From Sphingorhabdus sp. EL138 (GTDB lineage: Bacteria; Pseudomonadota; Alphaproteobacteria; Sphingomonadales; Sphingomonadaceae): DNA of 61,561 bases. Where the stretch lies: the NCBI RefSeq assembly GCF_945862485.1, contig NZ_CAMAYF010000011.1, forward strand, positions 1-61,561. The letters are read 5' to 3'. The position numbers and the translations under genes are program-made. The notes beneath the pieces are model-generated. The model was not told where the DNA came from. It worked only from the letters and a program-made list of their open reading frames with translations, and made no database searches. Below, one piece after another: positions 17,989 through 27,152 of the stretch (position 1 is its first letter; each line of letters opens with the position of its first letter).

Positions 17989-18984
17989 ATGACATGGACA
18001 ACACCCTTCGCAGCCGATAGCTTTCCTAGCGGGTCGGATGCCTTTCCGCACAAGCATTTGCTTGGCATCGCCGGACTTCAGCCGTGGGAAATTCTCTACA
18101 TCCTCAAAGAGGCAGAGCAATGGGTTGCGCTGAACCGCGCTGGCGCGGCGAAACATGCTGACACACTATCCGGCTTGACCATCATCAACGCCTTTTTCGA
18201 AAATTCAACGCGCACCTTGTTATCGTTCGAAATCGCCGGAAAGCGGCTCGGCGCGGACGTTGTGAATATGCACGCGGCGCAATCGAGCGTGAAAAAGGGC
18301 GAAACGCTTATCGACACGGCCATGACGCTTAACGCCATGCGCGCCGACGCCATTGTGATTCGCCATGGCAGCTCAGGTGCGGTGCAGCTGATCTCCAGCA
18401 AGGTGGATTGCCCTGTCCTCAACGCTGGCGACGGCAGCCACGAACATCCAACCCAAGCCTTACTCGATGCGCTGACCATATTGCGCCGCAAGGGCAAGGT
18501 TGAAGGTCAATCGGTCGTTATTTGCGGCGATGTGCTGCACAGCCGCGTGGCCCGGTCAAACCTGTTTTGCTTAAAATCCTTGGGCGCCGAAGTGCGCGTG
18601 GTTGCGCCCCCTGCCCTCATGCCCAGCGGGATTGAGGCATTTGGTGCCATTCCCTTTACCAATTTCGATGCCGCATTGAACGGCGCCGATGTTATCGTGA
18701 TGCTGCGACTGCAAAACGAACGGATGCAAGGCGATTTCATTCCGTCCCCACGCGAATATTTCCATCTATATGGCTTGGATGAACGGCGATTGGCCTTGGC
18801 CAAGCCGGACGCGCTTGTCATGCACCCCGGCCCCATGAACCGCGGCGTGGAAATTGCCAGCAGCGTTGCGGACCATGTCGACCGCTCCGCCATTACCGAG
18901 CAGGTCGAAATGGGCGTAGCGGTGCGCATGGCCTGTCTCGACATATTGACCCGCAAGGCACGCGGTCAGGAGGGCTGGGCATGA
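17989..18984 (+). CDS. pyrB: Aspartate carbamoyltransferase catalytic subunit
   Basis: Second step of de novo pyrimidine synthesis: carbamoyl phosphate plus aspartate. 331 aa. Carbamoyl-phosphate loop '[13 protein letters not shown]' (STRT motif) and '[18 protein letters not shown]' (HPTQ) are intact; '[11 protein letters not shown]' and '[13 protein letters not shown]' belong to the aspartate domain. The ATG at 17989 gives the usual N-terminus; the upstream extension reads through the repeat. No pyrI follows; instead the stop overlaps (ATGA) a dihydroorotase-like gene, the arrangement of Pseudomonas-type ATCase. Confidence 0.96.
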   Translation: MTWTTPFAADSFPSGSDAFPHKHLLGIAGLQPWEILYILKEAEQWVALNRAGAAKHADTLSGLTIINAFFENSTRTLLSFEIAGKRLGADVVNMHAAQSSVKKGETLIDTAMTLNAMRADAIVIRHGSSGAVQLISSKVDCPVLNAGDGSHEHPTQALLDALTILRRKGKVEGQSVVICGDVLHSRVARSNLFCLKSLGAEVRVVAPPALMPSGIEAFGAIPFTNFDAALNGADVIVMLRLQNERMQGDFIPSPREYFHLYGLDERRLALAKPDALVMHPGPMNRGVEIASSVADHVDRSAITEQVEMGVAVRMACLDILTRKARGQEGWA

Positions 18985-20198
18985 TGGACATAAGCATCAT
19001 TCAAGGCCAAGTAATCCTGCCAGGTGCGGATAAGGCCGAACCGCTGAATCTGCATATACAGGACGGCAAAATTGCCTCGATCGGCACGGCTGCACCGATA
19101 GCCAATCACATAGACGCCAGCGGTTTAATCATTGCCCCCGGCATAATCGATTTGGGTGTTTTCAAAACCGATAAACCGGCATTTCGATTTGGCGGGATAA
19201 CCCGCGCCGCATTGATGCCCGATCAATCGCCCGTACATGACGACCCAGCAACCGTCCGTTTTGCCGCATTAAAGGGTAAGCCCGATCTATGGGTGCACCC
19301 GCTTGCTGCGGCGACTCAAGGCCTTGACGGGCTTCATATGGCGGAAATAGCGCTGATGAAAGACGCGGGCGCTGTGGGTGTGGCGACTGGCCGCAAATGG
19401 ATTTCCGACAGCGGCGTCATGCTCCGCATCATGCATTATTGTGCAGCTTTGGACCTTCCCGTCATCGTACATAGCGAGGATTCAGGGGTAACCGGCCATG
19501 CTGTAGCTACGGCAGGCGAAACCGCCACTTTGCTTGGCCTTTCAAGCGCTCCAATCGTTGCCGAAACATTGGCCATCGCCCGCGATCTGATGTTGGCGGA
19601 AGAAAGCGGCGCGCATGTGCATTTCCGGCATGTTACCACTGCACTTGGTCTCGACCTGATCCGTGCGGCAAAGGCAAAAGGCCTGCGCGTTACGTGCGGA
19701 GTCACGCCAGCGCATCTGTTCTTGTCCGACAACGCCATTTCAGATTTCCGCACTTTTGCGCGGCTTTCGCCGCCGCTGCGGTCCGAAAGCGACCGGCTGG
19801 CATGTATCGCCGCGATTGCCGATGGCACGATTGACGTTATCGCATCGGGCCATGACCCGCGCGGGCCAGAAGACAAGCGCCTGCCTTTTTCCGAAAGCGC
19901 GCCGGGCATGGCGGGGGCAGAAACATTGCTGGCTCTGTCGCTTAACCTCGTGCGCGATAATGTGATTTCGATGGGCCGTATGTTTGCATTGCTCGCATCA
20001 AACCCTGCAAAAATATTGGGATTAAACGCAGGTCAAATTGTGGATGGACAAGAGGCCGACCTGATCCTGATTGATCCGGATGCCCCGTGGCAGGTCGATG
20101 GTGACCGCATGGCCGCGCTGGCAGGCAACACGCCCTTCGATCGCTTACCCGTTCAAGGTCGCGTTCGGCACATGCTAAAGGGCGGCAAGCTTATTTGA
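18981..20198 (+). CDS. Dihydroorotase-like protein lacking the HxH metal motif (probable non-catalytic PyrC')
   Basis: 405-aa amidohydrolase-fold protein. Active type I dihydroorotases have a PGxIDxHxH metal motif; here the equivalent is '[13 protein letters not shown]', with neither histidine. The catalytic 'TDHAPH' segment reads 'ASGHDPRG', without the first Asp. The rest of the family scaffold is kept ('HSEDSGV', 'HFRHVTT', '[12 protein letters not shown]', '[12 protein letters not shown]'). By analogy with Pseudomonas PyrC' it probably serves as a structural partner of PyrB. A functional dihydroorotase must then be encoded elsewhere. Coupled to pyrB by an ATGA overlap. Confidence 0.85.
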   Translation: MMDISIIQGQVILPGADKAEPLNLHIQDGKIASIGTAAPIANHIDASGLIIAPGIIDLGVFKTDKPAFRFGGITRAALMPDQSPVHDDPATVRFAALKGKPDLWVHPLAAATQGLDGLHMAEIALMKDAGAVGVATGRKWISDSGVMLRIMHYCAALDLPVIVHSEDSGVTGHAVATAGETATLLGLSSAPIVAETLAIARDLMLAEESGAHVHFRHVTTALGLDLIRAAKAKGLRVTCGVTPAHLFLSDNAISDFRTFARLSPPLRSESDRLACIAAIADGTIDVIASGHDPRGPEDKRLPFSESAPGMAGAETLLALSLNLVRDNVISMGRMFALLASNPAKILGLNAGQIVDGQEADLILIDPDAPWQVDGDRMAALAGNTPFDRLPVQGRVRHMLKGGKLI

Positions 20199-20245
20199 AC
20201 GCGGGCTAGGAATCCCTTGCCGCACACATAGTATTGCCCCTGCTT

Positions 20246-20605
20246 TCAGACGGGTTCCAAGCCTTCATCGGTCAGCTTACGATAAAAACAGCTTCTTGCG
20301 CCAGTATGGCAGGTCGGACCTTGCGGCCGCGCGATAATCCAAAGGGCGTCTTGATCGCAATCGATGCGTATATCGACAATATGCAAGACATTGCCGCTGC
20401 TTTCACCCTTTTGCCAAAGCCGCTGGCGGCTGCGTGAGAAAAACACGGCCGTGCGGGTTTCCATGCTTTTCGCAAGCGCCTCTGCATTCATATGCCCCAC
20501 CATTAACATGGCTCCATCGGCTTCATCGGTGACGACAGCAGTAAGCAAGCCGTTGGCGTCATATTTGGGGTTAAGCGCCCATCCGCTTTCTCGTTCATCG
20601 GTCAT
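20246..20605 (-). CDS. hisI: Phosphoribosyl-AMP cyclohydrolase
   Basis: Third step of histidine synthesis, opening the adenine ring of PR-AMP. 119 aa, the stand-alone HisI form without HisE. 'GHMNAEAL' leads into 'SRSRQRLWQKGESSGN', and the zinc/magnesium segment 'IRIDCDQDALW' and 'GPTCHTGARSCFYR' carry the expected Asp and Cys ligands. The start at 20605 fits the family; an in-frame ATG at 20644 is possible. Convergent with pyrC' (47-nt gap) and divergent from purF; no other his gene is nearby. Confidence 0.94.
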   Translation of the reverse strand: MTDERESGWALNPKYDANGLLTAVVTDEADGAMLMVGHMNAEALAKSMETRTAVFFSRSRQRLWQKGESSGNVLHIVDIRIDCDQDALWIIARPQGPTCHTGARSCFYRKLTDEGLEPV

Positions 20606-20733
20606 ATTCGGATCGTAACCCAAGCATTCTTGCCCCGCCAACATTTTCTTTGTGACAATCGCACGACAAGGGGGAGACAATTGTAACAGCCATGACTATA
20701 GGCAACGCAACGAAGCGCAGCGGGATTCGATAT

Positions 20734-22191
20734 ATGCTGACCACCGACCCTTTTGATGACGACAAACTTCGAGAGGAGTGCGGGATTTTCGGTGTCTACG
20801 ACACGGAAGGTGCCTCTGCTATGGTGGCACTTGGCCTCCACGCGCTACAACATCGCGGCCAAGAGGCTGCGGGTATCACCAGTTTTGACGAGCATGATTT
20901 CCACACGCATCGGGCGATGGGCCATGTCGCAGGCAATTTCGACCGCGAAGAAATCATCGGCGGCCTAGTCGGACGATGCGCCATTGGACATGTGCGTTAT
21001 TCCACGACCGGCGAGACATCGCTGCGCAATGTGCAGCCTTTATATGCCGATCTTGCCACGGGCGGATTCGCAATTGCGCACAACGGCAATATTTCAAACG
21101 CGATGACCCTGCGCCGCGACCTTGTGCGTCGTGGTTCCATTTTCCAGTCTACATCCGACACAGAAGTCATCATCCATCTGGTTGCAACATCTGGTTACCG
21201 GACGTTGCTCGACCGTTTGATTGACGCGCTGAAGCGAGTTGAGGGCGCCTATTCGCTCCTGTGCCTGACGACAGAGGGTATGATCGCCTGCCGCGACCCA
21301 TTGGGTATTCGGCCATTGGTCATGGGCAAGCTCGACGACACCATCATCTTTGCATCGGAAACCGTGGCGCTTGATATTGTGGGCGCGGAGTATATCCGTT
21401 CGGTGGAACCTGGCGAATTGGTTGTGGTGCGCGGAACGGACATTCAGTCGCACAAGCCGTTCATTCCCATTTCACAACGTCCCTGTATTTTTGAGCATGT
21501 CTATTTCTCACGCCCCGACTCAATAGTTGAAGGCATCAGCGTTTATTCGGTCCGCAAGGCGATAGGCGCGGAACTCGCGCGTGAAAATGGCGTCGATGTT
21601 GATTATGTCATTCCTGTGCCCGATAGCGGCACGCCAGCCGCCATTGGCTATGCCGAAGCAGCCAAAATCCCCTTCGAACTTGGCATCATCCGTTCGCATT
21701 ATGTCGGTCGCACCTTCATTCAGCCCGGCGACGGCGTCCGACATTTGGGTGTGAAGTTAAAGCATAATGCCAACAGAAACTTGGTGGCAGGTAAACGCAT
21801 CGTTCTGATCGACGATTCTATCGTCCGTGGCACAACGTCGCTCAAAATTGTTCAGATGATGCGCGAAGCAGGCGCCGCTGAAGTGCATATGCGTATTGCA
21901 AGCCCGCCCACCATGAACAGTTGTTTTTACGGCGTCGATACGCCCGAACGCTCCAAGCTGCTTGCCAGCCGCATGGATGTCGAAGAAATGCGCCAGTTTA
22001 TTCAGGCCGACAGCCTTGCGTTCTTGTCCATCGACGGCCTGTATCGTGCGCTTGGCGTAGATTCGCGCCATGCGGACAGGCCGCAATATTGCGATGCGTG
22101 CTTCACGGGCGATTATCCCACCACCCTGACTGACCATGAGGCGCATGAGGCAAGCGACCTCATGATGCTTGGCGACCAAAAACTGGCATAA
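20734..22191 (+). CDS. purF: Amidophosphoribosyltransferase (PurF), Fe-S-containing type
   Basis: Committed step of purine synthesis: PRPP plus glutamine to phosphoribosylamine. 485 aa. A short propeptide (to 'LREE') precedes the catalytic Cys of 'CGIFGV', so self-processing is expected. The glutaminase domain shows 'IGHVRYSTTG' and 'FAIAHNGN'; the PRPP loop is 'IVLIDDSIVRGTTS'. Cysteines in 'QRPCIFEHVYF', 'TMNSCFYGVD' and 'YCDACFTG' match the [4Fe-4S] ligands of the B. subtilis-type enzyme. The start at 20734 is chosen because it places the propeptide normally. Confidence 0.96.
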   Translation: MLTTDPFDDDKLREECGIFGVYDTEGASAMVALGLHALQHRGQEAAGITSFDEHDFHTHRAMGHVAGNFDREEIIGGLVGRCAIGHVRYSTTGETSLRNVQPLYADLATGGFAIAHNGNISNAMTLRRDLVRRGSIFQSTSDTEVIIHLVATSGYRTLLDRLIDALKRVEGAYSLLCLTTEGMIACRDPLGIRPLVMGKLDDTIIFASETVALDIVGAEYIRSVEPGELVVVRGTDIQSHKPFIPISQRPCIFEHVYFSRPDSIVEGISVYSVRKAIGAELARENGVDVDYVIPVPDSGTPAAIGYAEAAKIPFELGIIRSHYVGRTFIQPGDGVRHLGVKLKHNANRNLVAGKRIVLIDDSIVRGTTSLKIVQMMREAGAAEVHMRIASPPTMNSCFYGVDTPERSKLLASRMDVEEMRQFIQADSLAFLSIDGLYRALGVDSRHADRPQYCDACFTGDYPTTLTDHEAHEASDLMMLGDQKLA

Positions 22192-22193
22192 AC

Positions 22194-22904
22194 ATGACGA
22201 AGGCATTTGCAGGCAAGATTGCGCTGGTAACGGGTGCAAGTCGTGGGATTGGCGCGGCGACGGCGACGGCATTGGCGGCGCAAGGCGCACATGTCATTTT
22301 GACGGCGCGGACGGCAAAAGACCTTGAGACTGTTGAAGACGCAATTTTTAACGCCGGCGGCAATGCGACCATTGCCCCTCTCGATTTAACCGACGGCGAC
22401 AGCATATCGCGCTTGGCCGCCGCTGTGACAGAGCGTTGGGGCAAGCTCGATATTCTTGTTTTGAATGCCGCTATGCTTGGAACCTTAAGCCCAGTGCCCG
22501 CGATTGATGGCGCAGAATTTGCGCGGCTCTTCACTTTAAATGTCACGGCACAGCAAGTGATGATCGCCTCATTTGATGCCTTATTACGCAAAAGCGAAGC
22601 CGGTCGATTAGTGGCGCTCACATCCTCCGTTGGCGCAAGCCCACGGGCATTTTGGGGCGCCTATGGCGCCTCAAAGGCGGCATTGGACAATCTGGTCCAA
22701 AGCTATGGCGATGAGGTCAAGAACCTGTCGCAGGTGCGCACTCTTATTGTCGACCCCGGCCGCACACGCACCGCAATGCGGGCGAAAGCCTATCCGGGCG
22801 AAGACCCGTCAACGGTCAAAGAGCCGTCAGTTGTTGCAGATGCAATCGTGCGGATGCTGCAAACCGAATTTGCGACCGGACACCGGTTGGTGGTTGCGGG
22901 TTAA
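22194..22904 (+). CDS. SDR-family NAD(P)-dependent oxidoreductase
   Basis: 236-aa classical short-chain dehydrogenase. Cofactor loop 'VTGASRGIGAATA' at residues 13-25, 'NAAMLGT' (NAG-like motif), catalytic serine in 'LTSSVGASPR' and 'YGASKAALD' with the YxxxK pair. It begins 2 nt after purF and is probably cotranscribed; the same purF-SDR adjacency is common in alphaproteobacteria. The substrate is unknown. Confidence 0.9.
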   Translation: MTKAFAGKIALVTGASRGIGAATATALAAQGAHVILTARTAKDLETVEDAIFNAGGNATIAPLDLTDGDSISRLAAAVTERWGKLDILVLNAAMLGTLSPVPAIDGAEFARLFTLNVTAQQVMIASFDALLRKSEAGRLVALTSSVGASPRAFWGAYGASKAALDNLVQSYGDEVKNLSQVRTLIVDPGRTRTAMRAKAYPGEDPSTVKEPSVVADAIVRMLQTEFATGHRLVVAG

Positions 22905-22923
22905 GCGGGGGTTTGTCCCCACC

Positions 22924-24321
22924 CTACCCCTTCACCACCTCATGCGCCTTTAACGCGCGTTCACGCGCTGCTTTGTGTCCCATAATCTTGCGTGGATAGT
23001 CCTTCGGACGCGCGCCATATTCATCGGGATCGTGGATATAGGGCGCCTGCAATGCCGCCAATTCGGGTACCCATTCACGGATGTAACGCGCGGCATCGAA
23101 TTTCTCCGATTGCGACAAGGGCGCCATGATACGCACGAACATATTGCTGTCGACACCCGTGCCAGCGGTCCACTGCCAATTGACCGCGTTGCTGCCATAA
23201 TCGGCATCGACCAACGTATCCCAAAACCATTTCTCGCCTTCGCGCCAGTCAATCAGCAGATGTTTGACCAGGAACGACGCCGTTATCATGCGCACGCGGT
23301 TGTGCATCCACCCCGTCGCCCATAATTGCCGCATACCGGCATCGACAATGGGATAACCGGTCTGTCCCTTGGTCCACGCAACAAAGTCGGCCCGAACCGC
23401 CGGATCGGACAGGTCACGCCAAGGGAGGTTATCGAAAGCCTCGCGCGCATTTTTTGCGCCATATTCCGGCATTTGGACAATGACATTCTGCGCATAATCC
23501 CGCCAGACCAGTTCTTTCAGGAATACATCCACCGATCCGCCCTGATCCATGGTTGCATGCCAGCAAGCCGCAGGCGAAATCTCGCCAAAGTGCAAATGCG
23601 GGGACAGAAAGGAGGAGCCTTCTACCGACGGCAGGTTGCGTCTCTCGTCATAGAATTTCGCCTTATCCACAAATGCTGCGAGCCGATCTTGCGCGCCCGC
23701 CTCGCCCGGCGTCCACATTTCGGACATGCCACCCGACCAATCGGGCTTCGTCGGCAGCAAGTTCCAGCCGGACAGGCTATCGCTTTCCGGCCAACTGTCT
23801 GGCGCTGGGATTTGTGTCGGTGCAGGATGCGGAGCGGGCGGCGGCATATGCTGCCACAAAGCCCGCATGAACGGCGTGTAAATCTTATACTGCCCGCCGC
23901 TACCGGTGGTCACGCTGCCGGCGGGAAGCAGATAATTGCCGTCATGGCACACAAACGCCGTGCCTTCGCTTAGTCCGTTCACGACCGCTTTTTCGGCATT
24001 GCGCCACCACGGCTCATAATGCCGTATGCAATGCACAGCCGAAGCCTTGGTCTCTGCGGCCAACGCGCCCAGAATCGCGTCAGATTTGCCCGCACGCAGG
24101 ATGAGCTTTGATCCAAGCGCCCGCAAATCCGCATCCAGCGCCGTCAGGCTATGGTGCAGCCACCAACGCGATGCAGCCCCCATCTTGCGATGTTTTGGCG
24201 TGTCGTCGTCGAGAATGTAGACCGGAATGACTGGTGCGCCGCTCGCGACCGCGGCGGCCAATGCGGGCTGATCCGATAGGCGTAAATCGCGGCGGAACCA
24301 GAGTATCACAGGCGCGGTCAT
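22924..24321 (-). CDS. phrB: Deoxyribodipyrimidine photolyase (cryptochrome/photolyase family)
   Basis: Light-driven repair of cyclobutane pyrimidine dimers; 465 aa. The N-terminal antenna-binding domain starts 'ILWFRRDLRLSDQPAL'; the FAD domain has 'SFLSPHLHFGEISP', 'LVWRDYAQNV', 'GYPIVDAGMRQLWATGWMHN' and 'DADYGSNAVNWQW', the usual class I CPD photolyase signatures with the electron-transfer tryptophans. Its ATG overlaps the stop of the upstream DUF457 gene (ATGA). Confidence 0.95.
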   Translation of the reverse strand: MTAPVILWFRRDLRLSDQPALAAAVASGAPVIPVYILDDDTPKHRKMGAASRWWLHHSLTALDADLRALGSKLILRAGKSDAILGALAAETKASAVHCIRHYEPWWRNAEKAVVNGLSEGTAFVCHDGNYLLPAGSVTTGSGGQYKIYTPFMRALWQHMPPPAPHPAPTQIPAPDSWPESDSLSGWNLLPTKPDWSGGMSEMWTPGEAGAQDRLAAFVDKAKFYDERRNLPSVEGSSFLSPHLHFGEISPAACWHATMDQGGSVDVFLKELVWRDYAQNVIVQMPEYGAKNAREAFDNLPWRDLSDPAVRADFVAWTKGQTGYPIVDAGMRQLWATGWMHNRVRMITASFLVKHLLIDWREGEKWFWDTLVDADYGSNAVNWQWTAGTGVDSNMFVRIMAPLSQSEKFDAARYIREWVPELAALQAPYIHDPDEYGARPKDYPRKIMGHKAARERALKAHEVVKG

Positions 24322-25277
24322 TTGTCGTCATCTCCGATCGGAAAAGTCTCAGAAAAGCGGTCGCCGACCATCGGGTCGACAAAGCGTTGGTCGGAAATTT
24401 TTAACACCTTTTTGTCGTTCTCAGCGATAATCTGGGCCACGGGCATACGTGCCCAGAATAAGAATGGCGATTGCGCAGTCACATTTGCCGCAAACGCCTT
24501 TTTATCGTCCACGCCCATATAATGCGCGCGCACAGTGTCATCGACGCGAACGGTGCTGAAGGCGGTATAGATGCCCTGCCCATAAAGCCTGTCGTTGCGC
24601 CATAGCATCTCACGCTTCCAAAATTGGAGAGGAACGGGGTTTGCCACAATGAGGGTGGGGACAATGTCATGCTTCTGCCGCACGGCCTCCGTCGTCAATT
24701 GCTCCGCACGCCCCGTAATCAGGCCATTGGCCAAGATGTACGCGCCAATTGCAGCGAAGCTCACCAAAGCGGGCGCGCGCCAGCTTGTACCGTGCCGCTC
24801 ACGCCGCCGTGAAATCCAAACGCCCGCGATCAACGCAGCCCACAACCAAATATCGATAATGAACAAGGTGTCGCCGTAGAACCACTGGCTGGAAAAGGGT
24901 TCTAACAAGCGGATGCCATAGCTGTTGAACCAATCAAACAGGGGGTGGCTTAGGCAACCGATATAGGCCAAGGTGAGCAACCAACCCTTATGCACAGGCA
25001 GCCGCTTTTCCGGTCGTTTCCCACGCTGGGTCTGCCAGTGGTCAAACCACAGCATGATGCCCCACAGCATCAACGGCAGGACCAGCATTGCAATCGGCCC
25101 ATGCGTCAACCCACGCCGCAAAGCGAGATGCTGTTGCCCGCCCAGCAATGTTGCCACGGCGTCAATATCAGGGATGTTCGCCGCGATAATAAGCGTTGGC
25201 ATCGCAAGGCCAGTTTTTCGCTTTAAGCCCGCCTGACCTATCAGCGCGCCGACGAGGCTATGAGTGAGATTATCCAT
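24318..25277 (-). CDS. DUF457/YdjM-family membrane-bound metal-dependent hydrolase
   Basis: 319 aa. 'MDNLTHSLVGALIGQAGL' at the start and 'NIPDID' around residue 35 are hallmark metal-binding elements of the YdjM (DUF457) family; further histidines occur in 'RRGLTHGP' and 'LSHPLFDWFNSYG'. Four to five membrane spans fill the first 190 residues and a ~120-residue C-terminal soluble domain follows. The biochemical activity of the family is unproven. The ATG at 25277 fits the family N-terminus; the frame extends to 25370 without similarity. Coupled to phrB. Confidence 0.85.
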   Translation of the reverse strand: MDNLTHSLVGALIGQAGLKRKTGLAMPTLIIAANIPDIDAVATLLGGQQHLALRRGLTHGPIAMLVLPLMLWGIMLWFDHWQTQRGKRPEKRLPVHKGWLLTLAYIGCLSHPLFDWFNSYGIRLLEPFSSQWFYGDTLFIIDIWLWAALIAGVWISRRRERHGTSWRAPALVSFAAIGAYILANGLITGRAEQLTTEAVRQKHDIVPTLIVANPVPLQFWKREMLWRNDRLYGQGIYTAFSTVRVDDTVRAHYMGVDDKKAFAANVTAQSPFLFWARMPVAQIIAENDKKVLKISDQRFVDPMVGDRFSETFPIGDDDK

Positions 25278-25425
25278 GTGCGCGTTGCTGGCGGAATGGT
25301 GCCGGAATGGCAATACGGCGTTATCGCTATGCTGATTTTCTTCGTGCCGAGGTGAGGCCTTGTGACCCAATATGCTGGACCTGCACGGCGCACCGCCCTA
25401 TCACGCGGCCCATATGGAGAATGCG

Positions 25426-26385
25426 ATGACTGAAACGACACCCTTTGTGCGCCCCGATGTGGCCTTATTCCTGCAATTTCTAAATGCGGTTCCCGGTCCT
25501 AAATTTTGGGAGGTTTCCGCAGATGAAGCGCGCGCGATCACGTCGGCGATGCGCGATGTCGCCGATGCGCCCGTGGGTGAACTTGCAGTAATCCGCGATA
25601 TCAACATTCCCGGCCCCGCAGGAACCATCCCCGCACGGGTTTATGACAGCCGCGCCGATCGTGGCCCTGGCCCGGTCATGGTGTTTTACCATGGCGGCGG
25701 CTTCGTGATTGGCAGCCTATATACTTACGAGCCTTATTGCGCCGAAGTCGCGCGTTTGCTCGACCTGCCCGTCATTTCCATCGATTACCGTCTATCGCCG
25801 GAACATCCCTTCCCCGCCCCTGCGGAAGATTGCGAAGCTGCAACGCGCTGGATCGCGTCAAGCCCTGCCGAATTGGGCCTAAAGGTTACCGGCCTCATCA
25901 CGTCGGGCGATAGCGCGGGCGGCAACCTGACGATTGTGACAAGCATGGCCCTGCGCGATAAGCCCGCAGCTGTTCCCGTGCTGGTGCAGTTTCCCATTTA
26001 CCCGGTCGTCACGCTTGACCCCGATTGGCCAAGCATGCGCGATTTTGCCAATGGCTATTTGCTGACGGAAGAAGCCATGGCCTATTTCGGCGAAGGCCAT
26101 GCAGCGGTTGCGGGTGACTATCGCTCGGAACCACTAAACTTCCCCCAAGAAGGCATGCCGCCCAGCCTTGTGACTACCGCCAGCCTAGACCCTTTGCGCG
26201 ATCAGGGTCTTGCTTATGTGGAAAAGCTTAAACAGGCCGGCGTTCATGTTCAGCACATCAGCGTCGATGGCAATATTCACGGCCATATCAACATTCGCCA
26301 AGCCATTCCTTCGGTTCAAACGGATGTTGAGGGCTATATCAGGGCTTTGAAAATCATGCTCGCTGAAGTAACGCCTGCGGCATGA
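25426..26385 (+). CDS. Alpha/beta hydrolase, HSL-family esterase/lipase
   Basis: 319-aa carboxylesterase of the hormone-sensitive-lipase group. The oxyanion-hole motif 'FYHGGGFVIGS' and nucleophile elbow 'GDSAGGNL' are intact; 'DPLRDQGLAYVEKL' supplies the Asp and 'GNIHGHINI' the His of the triad. A GGAG 7 nt before the ATG at 26 nt into the frame (25426) decides the start. Its stop overlaps the rppH start (ATGA). The natural substrate is unknown. Confidence 0.9.
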   Translation: MTETTPFVRPDVALFLQFLNAVPGPKFWEVSADEARAITSAMRDVADAPVGELAVIRDINIPGPAGTIPARVYDSRADRGPGPVMVFYHGGGFVIGSLYTYEPYCAEVARLLDLPVISIDYRLSPEHPFPAPAEDCEAATRWIASSPAELGLKVTGLITSGDSAGGNLTIVTSMALRDKPAAVPVLVQFPIYPVVTLDPDWPSMRDFANGYLLTEEAMAYFGEGHAAVAGDYRSEPLNFPQEGMPPSLVTTASLDPLRDQGLAYVEKLKQAGVHVQHISVDGNIHGHINIRQAIPSVQTDVEGYIRALKIMLAEVTPAA

Positions 26386-26867
26386 CCGCTATTTTTGAAG
26401 ATCTGCCTTACCGCCCTTGCGCGGGCATCATGCTTGCCAATATGCAAGGCAAAATATTCGTGGGGCAACGCATGGACGAGCCCAATGGAACCGACGCATG
26501 GCAGATGCCGCAGGGCGGTATTGACGATGGCGAAGAGGCCGAGGCCGCAGCGTTACGCGAATTGTTCGAAGAAACCGGCGTCCGCGCGGACTTGGTAGAC
26601 ATTCTCGCCCGCAGCAAAGAAGAACATTTTTATGATTTACCCGAAGACATGATTGGGCGGATCTGGAAAGGCAAATATCGCGGACAGCGGCAAATCTGGT
26701 TTTTGATGCGTTTCAAAGGCACCGATGCCGACATCAATATTGAAACTGAGCATCAGGAATTCAATCGCTGGCAATGGGTGGATGCCCCCCGTTTACCGCA
26801 ACTTATCGTGCCTTTTAAAAAGCGGCTATATGAGAATATTGTCGCTGAATTTTCCGACCTGATATAA
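26382..26867 (+). CDS. rppH: RNA pyrophosphohydrolase (Nudix)
   Basis: Removes pyrophosphate from the 5' end of triphosphorylated mRNA (and hydrolyses Ap4A) to trigger decay. 161 aa. 'YRPCAGIML' and 'WQMPQGGIDDGEEAEAAALR' lead into a complete Nudix box (GGIDDGE..RELFEETGV). 'GQRQIWFLMRF' and 'EFNRWQWV' are RppH-specific neighbours. An RNase J gene lies just downstream on the other strand. Confidence 0.94.
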   Translation: MTAIFEDLPYRPCAGIMLANMQGKIFVGQRMDEPNGTDAWQMPQGGIDDGEEAEAAALRELFEETGVRADLVDILARSKEEHFYDLPEDMIGRIWKGKYRGQRQIWFLMRFKGTDADINIETEHQEFNRWQWVDAPRLPQLIVPFKKRLYENIVAEFSDLI

Positions 26868-26879
26868 ACGGCCTAGGGT

Positions 26880-27152
26880 TTAAACGGGTGGGTTAAACAA
26901 CCCATCAAAAGTGTCACGGTTTATCCAATCAAAGCTATAATTGGCATAAAATAGAGCAAACAAAGCAGCCGAGAGCAGCGTCGTTCGCAGCAATATTTTC
27001 CGGGGCTGAAAATTTCCTGGCGCACTGTCCGCTTGGCCGGGCGTCTTTGGAAGTCCAAGTTCTTCATGCGTGCGCACGCCAATGGGCAAAATGACGAAAG
27101 CGGTCATTACCCAAAATAGCAAATAAATGGCAATAATCGAGGTCCAGGTCAT
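26880..27152 (-). CDS. DUF1467 family small membrane protein
   Basis: 90 aa with two predicted membrane spans (about residues 5-25 and 55-75). 'FVILPIGVRTHEE' after the first span is typical of DUF1467, a family found next to RNase J and complex I genes in alphaproteobacteria. No function is known. Its ATG overlaps the rnj stop (ATGA), so it is the last gene of the long leftward nuo unit. Confidence 0.85.
   Translation of the reverse strand: MTWTSIIAIYLLFWVMTAFVILPIGVRTHEELGLPKTPGQADSAPGNFQPRKILLRTTLLSAALFALFYANYSFDWINRDTFDGLFNPPV

Noticed and set aside
22905-22923. Hairpin GGGG-TTTG-TCCCC between the SDR and photolyase genes
   Set aside because: Only a 4-5 bp stem and no U-tract; not enough to call a terminator.
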